This document shows, in pieces, positions 1 through 6,914 of a DNA stretch of 64,000 nucleotides. The DNA comes from an uncultured Colwellia sp. (GTDB taxonomy: Bacteria; Pseudomonadota; Gammaproteobacteria; Enterobacterales; Alteromonadaceae), in the NCBI GenBank assembly GCA_913062815.1, contig CAJXWZ010000019.1, positions 1 through 64,000 of the forward strand, given 5' to 3'. The notes under the pieces are model-generated. The model saw only the letters and a list, made by a program, of their open reading frames with translations, was not told the DNA's origin and ran no database searches. A program made the position numbers and the translations under genes. The first letter of the stretch is position 1, and each line of letters begins with the position of its first letter.

Positions 1-25
1 TTTTAGGTTGTGTATATTTGGGCAT
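1..25 (-). CDS. Transposase OrfA, first eight codons only (IS3-like)
   Basis: An ATG at 25-23 preceded by GAGGAGG opens a frame reading MPKYTQPK before the window ends. From memory, IS3-family OrfA proteins of marine gammaproteobacteria often begin with a similar short lysine-rich stretch followed by an HTH_Tnp_1 domain. Only eight residues are visible, so the product is inferred mainly from the adjoining IS-like terminus. Confidence 0.45.
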
Positions 26-77
26 TTTAGCCTCCTCAATGTTATGAGAAGGTGTCCACTAAAACGGGGGAACTTCA
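1..77 (-). mobile_element. End of an IS3-family-like insertion sequence (cut by window edge)
   Basis: On the minus strand an IS-like terminus starts at 77 with TGAAGTTCCCCC and runs on as GTTTTAGTGGACA to 53. It begins with TG, as IS3-family ends usually do. A leader and a strong Shine-Dalgarno (GAGGAGG, near 31-37) follow, then an ORF start at 25. The terminus abuts half of an attC site (78-104), so the element appears to have inserted into an integron recombination site. The family call rests on the end structure and the first eight codons only; the rest lies outside the window. Confidence 0.6.
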
Positions 78-104
78 GCGTCCTTTTGAGTAACTTGTTA
101 TGTT
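78..104 (-). other. Half attC site, interrupted by the IS
   Basis: The minus-strand core ACATAACAAG (103-94) is the same as the one closing the neighbouring cassette at 579-570. As there, the stop codon TAA of the preceding gene lies inside it (100-98). The L-type arm continues to about 78 and then stops abruptly at the IS terminus. The second half of the site (L' and the GTTAT-type core) is missing from the window, as expected after insertion into the attC. Confidence 0.65.
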
Positions 105-472
105 TTGACTTGTGCCAAACCTTGCTCTGTTAGCCTATAAACAGTGTTGTAATATTCATTGAAGCCAATATAAGAAACTAATTTTGAAGCACAGGATTTA
201 CAATCGACGAAATTAATACAAGTCCAACCACCTTCATGAGATTTGCCAGTAGGACTTAGCCCAAATTTAAGATCAATTTCTTTTCGGACATCGGAATCAA
301 GGTTTTCTTTCCAATTCCAAGTTGCATGCAACAAAACTTCAAACGGTATTACATTTTTAGTGCGACAATTTGGACACTTAAACTTATACGATGCGCCTTT
401 ATCTCCATCATAAAATGGTTTTCTATTTGGATCTGGGGATACCGCAAGTTTTGCAATTTCCATATTACTCAC
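98..472 (-). CDS. Cassette-borne hypothetical protein with two CxxC pairs
   Basis: A 124-residue protein read from a GTG at 472 (an ATG at 463 is an alternative). It carries one CxxC in CPNCRTKN (about residues 33-40) and a second in CKSCASK (about residues 91-97), which together suggest a zinc-ribbon-like fold. There is no signal peptide or membrane segment. I do not recognise the family. The gene fills the space between two attC-like sites and its TAA stop sits inside the attC core, which is typical of an integron gene cassette. Function is unknown; cassette genes are often accessory. Confidence 0.7.
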   Translation of the reverse strand: MSNMEIAKLAVSPDPNRKPFYDGDKGASYKFKCPNCRTKNVIPFEVLLHATWNWKENLDSDVRKEIDLKFGLSPTGKSHEGGWTCINFVDCKSCASKLVSYIGFNEYYNTVYRLTEQGLAQVKT

Positions 473-480
473 TTAAAAAC

Positions 481-579
481 ATAACGCCCATTTAAGGGGC
501 TGATAATAGTTTGCTAAAATGTGTAGCGTAGCGAAACCGAGCAAACTGTTAGCAGTCCCACTTTAAATGCTTGTTATGT
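481..579 (-). other. attC recombination site 1
   Basis: This 99-bp imperfect palindrome has minus-strand cores ACATAAC (579-573) and GCGTTAT (487-481). The arms pair as GCATTTAA with TTAAATGGGC, and GGGACTGCTAACAGTTTGCT with the segment complementary to it at 497-515, leaving a short variable loop around 525-535. It closely resembles the attC sites of Vibrio and other marine chromosomal integrons as I know them. It separates two minus-strand ORFs, and the upstream ORF stops inside its first core. Confidence 0.85.
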
Positions 580-972
580 ATCTATTTTTTCAGAGTTTTC
601 TCTTGGTTTACTTTGTTCCATTAGTGCAACTTTATCATTTAGCTCATTGAGAGATTTTTGAATATCCATTAACACTGGATTAGATCTAGAGTGATTTCTT
701 ATCTCTTCTTCACGGAATCCAAGCCTTGAATCAAGGTAGCCGAGAAGCAAAGAAGCTATAACAAAGATAACTAGAATAATCGGGACTGCGATCATTGGGC
801 TATTAAATACAAATTCGGTTACTGGGTTATCACCCAGAGATTTTATGAAAACGAAAATAATAAGCAAAAACTGCACATAACCAATATACATTTTTGATCG
901 ATCAATATAGACCTTCCAGCGAATCAAAGATTTTTTGTTAAACCGAGAACTCAAGACATCTCCTAGATACAT
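574..972 (-). CDS. Cassette-borne two-TM membrane protein, unknown function
   Basis: A 132-residue protein with two hydrophobic segments (about residues 30-46 and 59-81), a basic N-terminus, and a charged C-terminus with heptad-like spacing (ISLEDI-type pattern around residues 102-122) that may form a coiled coil. The ATG at 972-970 overlaps the GTTATGT core of attC site 2, and the TAA stop (576-574) lies in attC site 1, so the ORF exactly fills one cassette. An internal ATG at residue 28 is an alternative start. I do not recognise the family. Confidence 0.65.
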   Translation of the reverse strand: MYLGDVLSSRFNKKSLIRWKVYIDRSKMYIGYVQFLLIIFVFIKSLGDNPVTEFVFNSPMIAVPIILVIFVIASLLLGYLDSRLGFREEEIRNHSRSNPVLMDIQKSLNELNDKVALMEQSKPRENSEKIDT

Positions 973-1058
973 AACGCCGCAATAAAAGGCGAGCGCTGTT
1001 TGCGAGTCCAGCCCACGCTTTTGCTTTATGTGGGCGATTTTTCATTGCCTTGTTAAGG
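971..1058 (-). other. attC recombination site 2
   Basis: The minus strand reads TTAACAAGGCAATGAA from about 1055 and ends with TTTATTGCGGCGTTAT at 971. The two ends pair (AAGGCAATGAA against TTTATTGCGGCG), and internal arms around AATCGCCCAC and GTGGGCTGGA form a further stem. Its ending GCGTTATGT is the same core type as in site 1. It marks the upstream boundary of the membrane-protein cassette. Confidence 0.75.
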
Positions 1059-1600
1059 TTTGCGGCTGAGATGATAATAGCGACAACTCGATAAACTGAC
1101 AGCTGCGACTTACCTTTGCGCCATGCTAGCATAACGAACACGCTATACAACCAGCCACAACTATCAGAAACACAAGCCTTCACTACTGGAACCTTATTCA
1201 ATGTGGCTTGGTGTAAAAACCTTACTGCAGCGATAACTTTCATCCTTAAAATCTATACCTGATACAAACCGAGCGACGCAAGATACCGGTAGAAAAAACC
1301 TGCATCTTATTGCGTGGAAACCACCACGGTTAGCCACACATGCTACTCGGTGTAGAAACCTTAACAGCTTATTAGGAGGATTAAAGCCTTCTTTCTACAG
1401 GCTAGATATTCCTCATAATATAAATTAATAAGCCATAATCTATATTTAATATTTATATGTTTCAATAATTTATTTTATATCTACTGCAATATATAAATTT
1501 TAAGTAAAAAAATTTACACTTTTTTCGTTGAAAGCGTGCATTTAAATTGAGGTTGCTTATATTAGTTTTATTTTCGAGTAAAACAGAAATATTCTGGGCA
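1059..1600. other. Region without a confident gene (right edge of the cassette array)
   Basis: No integrase, attI or further full attC can be recognised here. An open frame from 1243 down to 938 runs straight through attC site 2 and is judged non-coding or at best a minimal cassette. A motif resembling GGTGTAGAAACCTTA recurs loosely at 1210-1224, 1288-1303 and 1349-1363. From 1400 to 1530 the sequence is extremely AT-rich. No other structure was seen. Confidence 0.4.
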
Positions 1601-1635
1601 GAAAATAAAGCACAACGATTTATAAATCACTGCGC
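1601..1635 (-). terminator. Probable terminator after the collagenase-type gene
   Basis: The minus strand forms a hairpin from GCGCAGTGATTT with AAATCGTTGTGC (1635-1610), including some G-U pairs, followed by TTTATTTTC. It lies about 35 nt past the stop codon of the minus-strand peptidase gene. Confidence 0.45.
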
Positions 1636-1668
1636 CTTCTTTTTATGGTTACCATTTATTAAAGCTTA

Positions 1669-3663
1669 TTACTGCTTCGCGATATTCTTAGTCTCTTGCA
1701 AAGCATTTTCATGCCAATATTGCCAATGCATGTGGCGTGGTGTTTCTATTAAATGTGCCGGCTGTAAGTAGTCTTTATAAGTGTATCGGTAGAATTGTCT
1801 TGGTTTATGCAAGTTTGACTCTGTAACAACATCAACAAAACCTTTATTAAGAGAGAAAAGCCAATCGTTAAATTCTGCTTGGTAGCTTTTACCACTGTCA
1901 TCTAATAACTTTTTATAACCGTCAAAAAAGTCAGTCTTAAGGTAATGTGCTAATTGCCGATATTCATCTTCATGTCGTTCATACATAAAACGCACAGCTA
2001 AATACCCCCATTTATAAACCTGATCGGTACCATCGCGATATTTTGTATCAAAAACTTGTTGCAACGTTAACCACTCGCTCTGCTCTGTTTTACGCAAATG
2101 CTTCATTGCTTTCGGGTTGTATTCTCCTTGGGCAATATATTCAGCTAATCCTTCTGACCACCACACTAAGTGACTTGGAAAATGATTAAAAGTATCGTAC
2201 TTATTAAACCGCCCATCAAGGTAGTGCACATATTCATGCTGCAAATTCCATACTTGAAACTTTGGCCGTACCCAAAAGTGCTCGTATGAATAAAAAGTAG
2301 CTTGATTTTCGGGGTCTTGAGTTGTGCCTTCAATATACATACCGCCATTGTTGGTACTGATATCAAACGTTAATTGTCCATATTTGTTGTACTCCGCTGC
2401 ATTTTCAAATACAACAACACGTAATTTATCATTGAAGTCATTTGCCACGGGTTCGTGTTTAGTTGCCAGCTTTTCGTGAAAAACACGTTCTTGTAAGAGC
2501 AATTTTTGGCAAGAGTTTTCTAACTGTCGTTTAGTCATCTTTTGAGTGCGAATAAATAAGCTCTCTGAGCATACATGTTTAATTGGTGTTGCTTCTTCAA
2601 CACTTGGCTCAATACAACGGTCTTTTAAACTACCCTCTTCGCATTCTGATTTTCCACGGTAAGTACTTACAACGTAAGGTACGCTAAATAACTTTTTTAG
2701 CTTGTATTCTGTTTCATCAATATTTTCAACCGAGTTAACTAACGTTTGCCATAGTGCATTATCTAAATCAGCCATTTTTTGTTGTGCTGGTAAAATTGAT
2801 TTTTTATCGTCCAGTAGCTTTTGCTCTGCCTCAGACTTTTTATAATATGCATTCAAGTATTGTTTATTGAACACATTATAGTATTGAGATAAAGCCCAAA
2901 CAGCATGCTGTCTTGGCCAATCATTACCGCTAACTACAGCATTTTCACTTTTAATAAAGTTGAGTAATGCCTCGGATAATTGAGTTGCTTGGCTATATAT
3001 GACTAAATGCGCCGCTTCATTTTTACGGGTCGCTTCGTAAGGTAAAATGGCACTTGCGCGAATAACTTCCCACAAAGCGTATTCAACATCCGGCGAGTTA
3101 TCCTCAAGTGCTGTGGTGAATTTATTTGACGCATATAAATTGATTAATTTTGTTAATGGTTTGATATGTGCCGCACTGTGAAGTTGCATTTGTGGTAAAA
3201 AATAAAATCGATACAATGCCACCGCATAGTTTTCATGTAACCTTGCAGTTGTAGCGGTTATTTGATAAAAGTCCGGCATATTCTGTAGTGCCAATAACGC
3301 ATTATTAAGTGACTGTGCGGTACCTTTCGGCCAATCTTCATCAGGGCCAAAACTACTGTACACCCGCAAATAGAAACTCAATTTATCAAGATCATTATCT
3401 GATAAATCGCCTTGTTGTGCTAAAACAATAATTGCTTCACTAACGTCTAACAGCAACCCTTTTTGGTAGTGGTCAAACTTTCGACTCCATAGTGCTTCAA
3501 TATCGGTGGCAATAACTGATGTTACCCCTACAGATTGCAACAAGGTTTCTGACTTTATCGGCTCAACAGGCGAAATGGCAGGCTTTTGATAAGCAGTAAT
3601 ATTGCAAGCGCTAATCGTTAAACTCGTGATTAAGGCGAGTAAAAATGTAGTTCTGTTATGCAT
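1669..3663 (-). CDS. M9-family (microbial collagenase type) lipoprotein metallopeptidase
   Basis: Predicted secreted zinc metallopeptidase of 664 residues. The start chosen is the ATG at 3663, giving MHNRTTFLLALITSLTISAC, a lipoprotein signal with a lipobox cysteine near residue 20; an ATG 30 nt upstream would place extra residues before the signal. The catalytic HEYVH motif is at about residue 475, and a downstream glutamate in WWSEGLAEYIA fits the gluzincin ligand of Vibrio-type collagenases. The preceding few hundred residues match the helical activator region of family M9. No C-terminal PKD or collagen-binding domain is present. The substrate is inferred (collagen or other proteins); it is probably anchored to a cell-envelope membrane by its lipid. 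Confidence 0.85.
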   Translation of the reverse strand: MHNRTTFLLALITSLTISACNITAYQKPAISPVEPIKSETLLQSVGVTSVIATDIEALWSRKFDHYQKGLLLDVSEAIIVLAQQGDLSDNDLDKLSFYLRVYSSFGPDEDWPKGTAQSLNNALLALQNMPDFYQITATTARLHENYAVALYRFYFLPQMQLHSAAHIKPLTKLINLYASNKFTTALEDNSPDVEYALWEVIRASAILPYEATRKNEAAHLVIYSQATQLSEALLNFIKSENAVVSGNDWPRQHAVWALSQYYNVFNKQYLNAYYKKSEAEQKLLDDKKSILPAQQKMADLDNALWQTLVNSVENIDETEYKLKKLFSVPYVVSTYRGKSECEEGSLKDRCIEPSVEEATPIKHVCSESLFIRTQKMTKRQLENSCQKLLLQERVFHEKLATKHEPVANDFNDKLRVVVFENAAEYNKYGQLTFDISTNNGGMYIEGTTQDPENQATFYSYEHFWVRPKFQVWNLQHEYVHYLDGRFNKYDTFNHFPSHLVWWSEGLAEYIAQGEYNPKAMKHLRKTEQSEWLTLQQVFDTKYRDGTDQVYKWGYLAVRFMYERHEDEYRQLAHYLKTDFFDGYKKLLDDSGKSYQAEFNDWLFSLNKGFVDVVTESNLHKPRQFYRYTYKDYLQPAHLIETPRHMHWQYWHENALQETKNIAKQ

Positions 3664-3842
3664 TGTATTGACCGAAAGATTGAAATTCACCAAACTGTAT
3701 ACAATATACCTTTAGGGTTCAAGTAATTTGTTTGCACTCATATATATTAAATGCATTAGCTGTTACTCTTTTTACGTTAGGGTTAGCTCCACATAACAGT
3801 TCGCTAACTCATTAAAAAATCGCTTTACCTACGGAAATTAAA

Positions 3843-5957
3843 ATGAATAATAAAAAAACCGCACTCTCATTAGCAATAAGCTTTGCGCTGGCATTAACAG
3901 CTTGCTCTGAGCAAAAAGCAACAGATTCAATTGATAAAACACAAAACAGCGTTAAAGAAACAATAGCGCCAAATACTCACGAAAAAGCTGCACAAAGTGA
4001 CTTTAACTGGACAGCCGACCGGTTTGCTGACATTCGCGTATTGCGCTATCAAACCCCTGGTTTTAATGAATTACCCTTAGCACAAAAAGAATTGTTGTTT
4101 TATCTTTACAAAGCCGCGTTGTCTGGCCGTGATATGACCTGGGATCAAAACTACAAATACAACCTAACTATTCGCCATACCTTAGAGGCTATTATTACCG
4201 GCTACCAAGGTGATAAAACCACAGAAGACTTTGCTAAATTTGAAGAGTATACCAAGCGAGTTTGGTTCTCTAATGGTATCCACCACCATTATATGTCTGG
4301 CAAAATAATGCCTGAATTCTCTCAACAAAGTTTCGCGAATTACGTTAAAAACGTGGCCACTCAAGGTAAGTTACCACTTACCAACAAACAAACAACCGAA
4401 CAACTTATTGCCTTACTCACGCCAATAATGTTTGATGCTAATGTAGCGCCAAAAATGGTTGACCAATCTGCAGATATCGACAATGTTACGGCCTCATCAG
4501 TTAATTATTATGAAGGCGTGACAGAAGCTGAAGTAAATGCTTTTTATAAAGCCAAAACTAATAAAGATGACAAACGCCCGGTTTCTTGGGGCTTAAATTC
4601 TAAACTGGCTAAAGTTGATGGAAAAATTATTGAGCAAGTATGGAAAGCTGACGGCATGTACGGCAAAGCCATTACTGAAGTTACCCATTGGTTAGACAAA
4701 GCCGCCAGTGTTGCTGAAAATGAGCAACAGCAGAAAACGCTTCAATTATTAGCCAAGTATTACCGTAGTGGTGACCTAGCTGACTTTGACGCCTACAACA
4801 TTGAATGGGTGAAAGATATTCATTCAAATGTAGATGTTGTTAATGGTTTTATTGAAGTTTATGACGACCCATTAGCATATCGAGGTTCGTTCGAGTCAGT
4901 GGTATCTTTTAAAGATGAAGAAACCACCAAAGTAATTGCCGCAATTGCTGAGCAAGCACAATGGTTTGAAGACAATTCTCCGTTAATTGATGCTCACAAA
5001 AAGAAAGAAGTTAAGGGTATTACCGGCAAAGCCATTACGGTTGTGGTTGAGTCTGGCGATGCCTCGCCATCAACCCCTATTGGTATTAACTTACCTAATG
5101 CCAACTGGATCCGCGCTGAACATGGTTCAAAATCAGTGAGCTTAAGTAATATTGTTGCCGCATATGATCATGTAAAAGGCGGCTCATTATCTGAGTTTGC
5201 TTGGGATGAAGCCGAAATTAATCGCGGTAAAGAGTTTGGCCCACTGGCATCACATTTACATACTGATTTACATGAAGTAATCGGCCATGCCTCAGGTCAA
5301 ATTAACGAAGGTGTTGGTACGCCAAAAGAAACGTTAAAACAATATTCTTCTGCCCTTGAAGAAGGCCGTGCAGACTTAATTGCCCTTTATTACTTATTAG
5401 ACAATAAACTGATTGATATGGGTATTATGCCAAGTTTAGAAGTGGGTAAAGCCAGTTATGACAGCTATATTCGCAACGGCATGATGCAACAACTACGTCG
5501 CTTAAAGCTTGGTGAACATATTGAAGAGGCACACATGCGTAATCGTCAGTTAATTGCTAGCTGGGTGTTTGAAAAAGGTGCCAAAGACAATGTTATTGAA
5601 AAGCGTGTGCGCGATGGTAAAACCTATTTTGTCGTAACCGACTATAAAAAACTGCAAACCTTATTTGGTGAGTTATTACGTGAATTACAACGGATAAAAT
5701 CTGAAGGTGACTTTGCTGCCGGCCAAGCTCTAATTGAAGGTTATGCGGTAAGAGTTGACGAAGAGATTCATAAAGAAGTACTTGAGCGTTACAAAAAATT
5801 AGACCTAGCACCATACTCTGGTTTTATTAACCCTAAACTAACACCCGTCTATGATGGTGATAAGTTGATGAATGTAACAATTAGCTATCCTGACAATTTC
5901 AAAGGCCAAATGTTAGAGTACGGAAAAGAATATAGCTTACTGCCTTATATTAATTAG
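3843..5957 (+). CDS. M49-family dipeptidyl-peptidase III-like lipoprotein
   Basis: A 704-residue zinc exopeptidase. The N-terminus is a lipoprotein signal, with the cysteine after ALALTA at about residue 21. The signature motifs of family M49 are present in order: HEVIGH (about 477-482, the HELLGH equivalent with its extra residue between the histidines) and EEGRAD (about 506-511, the EECRAE equivalent giving the third zinc ligand). The family releases dipeptides from peptide N-termini; classical members are cytosolic, so the lipid anchor suggests peptide digestion at the envelope. Divergent from the M9 peptidase, with a rho-independent terminator directly downstream. Confidence 0.88.
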   Translation: MNNKKTALSLAISFALALTACSEQKATDSIDKTQNSVKETIAPNTHEKAAQSDFNWTADRFADIRVLRYQTPGFNELPLAQKELLFYLYKAALSGRDMTWDQNYKYNLTIRHTLEAIITGYQGDKTTEDFAKFEEYTKRVWFSNGIHHHYMSGKIMPEFSQQSFANYVKNVATQGKLPLTNKQTTEQLIALLTPIMFDANVAPKMVDQSADIDNVTASSVNYYEGVTEAEVNAFYKAKTNKDDKRPVSWGLNSKLAKVDGKIIEQVWKADGMYGKAITEVTHWLDKAASVAENEQQQKTLQLLAKYYRSGDLADFDAYNIEWVKDIHSNVDVVNGFIEVYDDPLAYRGSFESVVSFKDEETTKVIAAIAEQAQWFEDNSPLIDAHKKKEVKGITGKAITVVVESGDASPSTPIGINLPNANWIRAEHGSKSVSLSNIVAAYDHVKGGSLSEFAWDEAEINRGKEFGPLASHLHTDLHEVIGHASGQINEGVGTPKETLKQYSSALEEGRADLIALYYLLDNKLIDMGIMPSLEVGKASYDSYIRNGMMQQLRRLKLGEHIEEAHMRNRQLIASWVFEKGAKDNVIEKRVRDGKTYFVVTDYKKLQTLFGELLRELQRIKSEGDFAAGQALIEGYAVRVDEEIHKEVLERYKKLDLAPYSGFINPKLTPVYDGDKLMNVTISYPDNFKGQMLEYGKEYSLLPYIN

Positions 5958-5990
5958 GCTTTTCGCTAAACTTTAAAACGCATAAAAACG

Positions 5991-6023
5991 AATGCGGTCA
6001 CCTAAAGTGACCGCATTTTTTTT
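5991..6023 (+). terminator. Rho-independent terminator after the M49 peptidase
   Basis: A perfect 11-bp stem AATGCGGTCAC (5991-6001) and GTGACCGCATT (6007-6017) with loop CTAAA, followed by an eight-T run. It lies 34 nt past the stop codon. Confidence 0.93.
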
Positions 6024-6085
6024 AACCTGATTAATAGTTACAAAGCAGTTTCACTTGCTCAAACCTAACTTATATTCTAGTCGTT

Positions 6086-6111
6086 GAATACGTATTCATG
6101 AATACGTATTC
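6086..6111. promoter_or_regulatory. Tandem palindromic operator upstream of the starch module
   Basis: Two perfect 12-bp palindromes GAATACGTATTC (6086-6097 and 6100-6111) are separated by AT, so their centres are 14 bp apart. Even palindromes with a central CG are typical of LacI-family operators. The position, about 115-140 bp before a PEP-CTERM gene and a pullulanase, suggests control by a maltodextrin-type regulator. No such regulator gene is in the window, so this link is inferred. Confidence 0.6.
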
Positions 6112-6224
6112 ATACATCATAAAAACACCAACTACCGTCTAATTAGTAAACAATATTTAACAGCCAAAACTTTCTTGTTAACTATTGCTGCACTTATCCT
6201 AAAAATAATAAAGGCGTTAGAATA

Positions 6225-6914
6225 ATGAAAATAAAAACCAGACTAATAATGCTATTAGTACTCTTGCTCAACCCACCTGCTTTCGCAGGTATTATTAATA
6301 ACGGCGACTTTCAAAGTTGCAATTTCGACAACTGGCAAAAAGACACTGATGGCGCTGGCGATCTTGGTTCAACCGGTGACTTTTCAATCAATAACAATGC
6401 AGGTGAATGTAGCGCTCAAATCAGTGTTGATTTACTTGACGATGTTGAAGTTTTTGATGCTAACACACTGTTTACTGCATTAGATCTCAGCGTTACCTCA
6501 GGCACTTTACAACTAAGCTTTGACTGGGCGTTCGAATCTTTTGATCTTGATGATTTATTATCAGATTTCTTTTTTGTCAGCCTTAATGATGGCGCGGGTA
6601 ACTTATTTGGTGCTGATGGCAACAATGGCTTTTTAAAAACGCCAGTGAGCACTGCAGGTACAGGCTCTTTTTCAGTGATATTAGATCCTAGCTTTTATAA
6701 TCAAAACAACTGGTTTTTAGACTTCACCCTGCAAGCGGGGTTTAATGACGAGTCTTACAGTTCAAAACTTAATATCGATAATGTTGCGCTCACAACAATT
6801 GCTACCGAGGTGCCTGAGCCAAGTTCAATGGCAATTTTATTACTGGCAATGCTTGGTTTATTTGCTCAAAAATACGGTAAAAGCAATAAGGAACATAGCA
6901 ATGAAGTACTTTAA
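6225..6914 (+). CDS. PEP-CTERM sorting-domain exported protein
   Basis: A 229-residue exported protein. An N-terminal signal peptide ends near AFAG (about residue 22). The middle is acidic, beta-rich and Asp/Asn-rich, of the choice-of-anchor type. The C-terminus is the canonical tripartite sorting signal: VPEPSS (about 195-200), a hydrophobic helix ILLLAMLGLFA, then a lysine-containing tail. Such proteins are processed by exosortase and usually tied to exopolysaccharide and surface export. Its stop overlaps the start of the pullulanase gene by 14 bp, so the two are probably translationally coupled and act on the same polysaccharide. The substrate itself is not evident from the sequence. Confidence 0.88.
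   Translation: MKIKTRLIMLLVLLLNPPAFAGIINNGDFQSCNFDNWQKDTDGAGDLGSTGDFSINNNAGECSAQISVDLLDDVEVFDANTLFTALDLSVTSGTLQLSFDWAFESFDLDDLLSDFFFVSLNDGAGNLFGADGNNGFLKTPVSTAGTGSFSVILDPSFYNQNNWFLDFTLQAGFNDESYSSKLNIDNVALTTIATEVPEPSSMAILLLAMLGLFAQKYGKSNKEHSNEVL

Noticed and set aside
938..1243. 101-codon minus-strand ORF
   Set aside because: It reads through the whole of attC site 2 and into the next cassette gene, has no good ribosome site, and its C-terminus is just translated attC. A minimal cassette peptide cannot be excluded.
1210..1365. Loosely repeated GGTGTAGAAACCTTA motif, possible CRISPR or attI
   Set aside because: Only three degenerate copies with uneven spacing; no cas genes and no clear attI core.
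1547..1771. 74-codon plus-strand ORF
   Set aside because: It covers the terminator hairpin and the 3' end of the collagenase-type gene on the other strand; composition is not protein-like.
6745..6900. N-terminal extension of the pullulanase frame by 52 codons
   Set aside because: It lies wholly inside the PEP-CTERM gene, and the ATG at 6901 starts a clean signal peptide.
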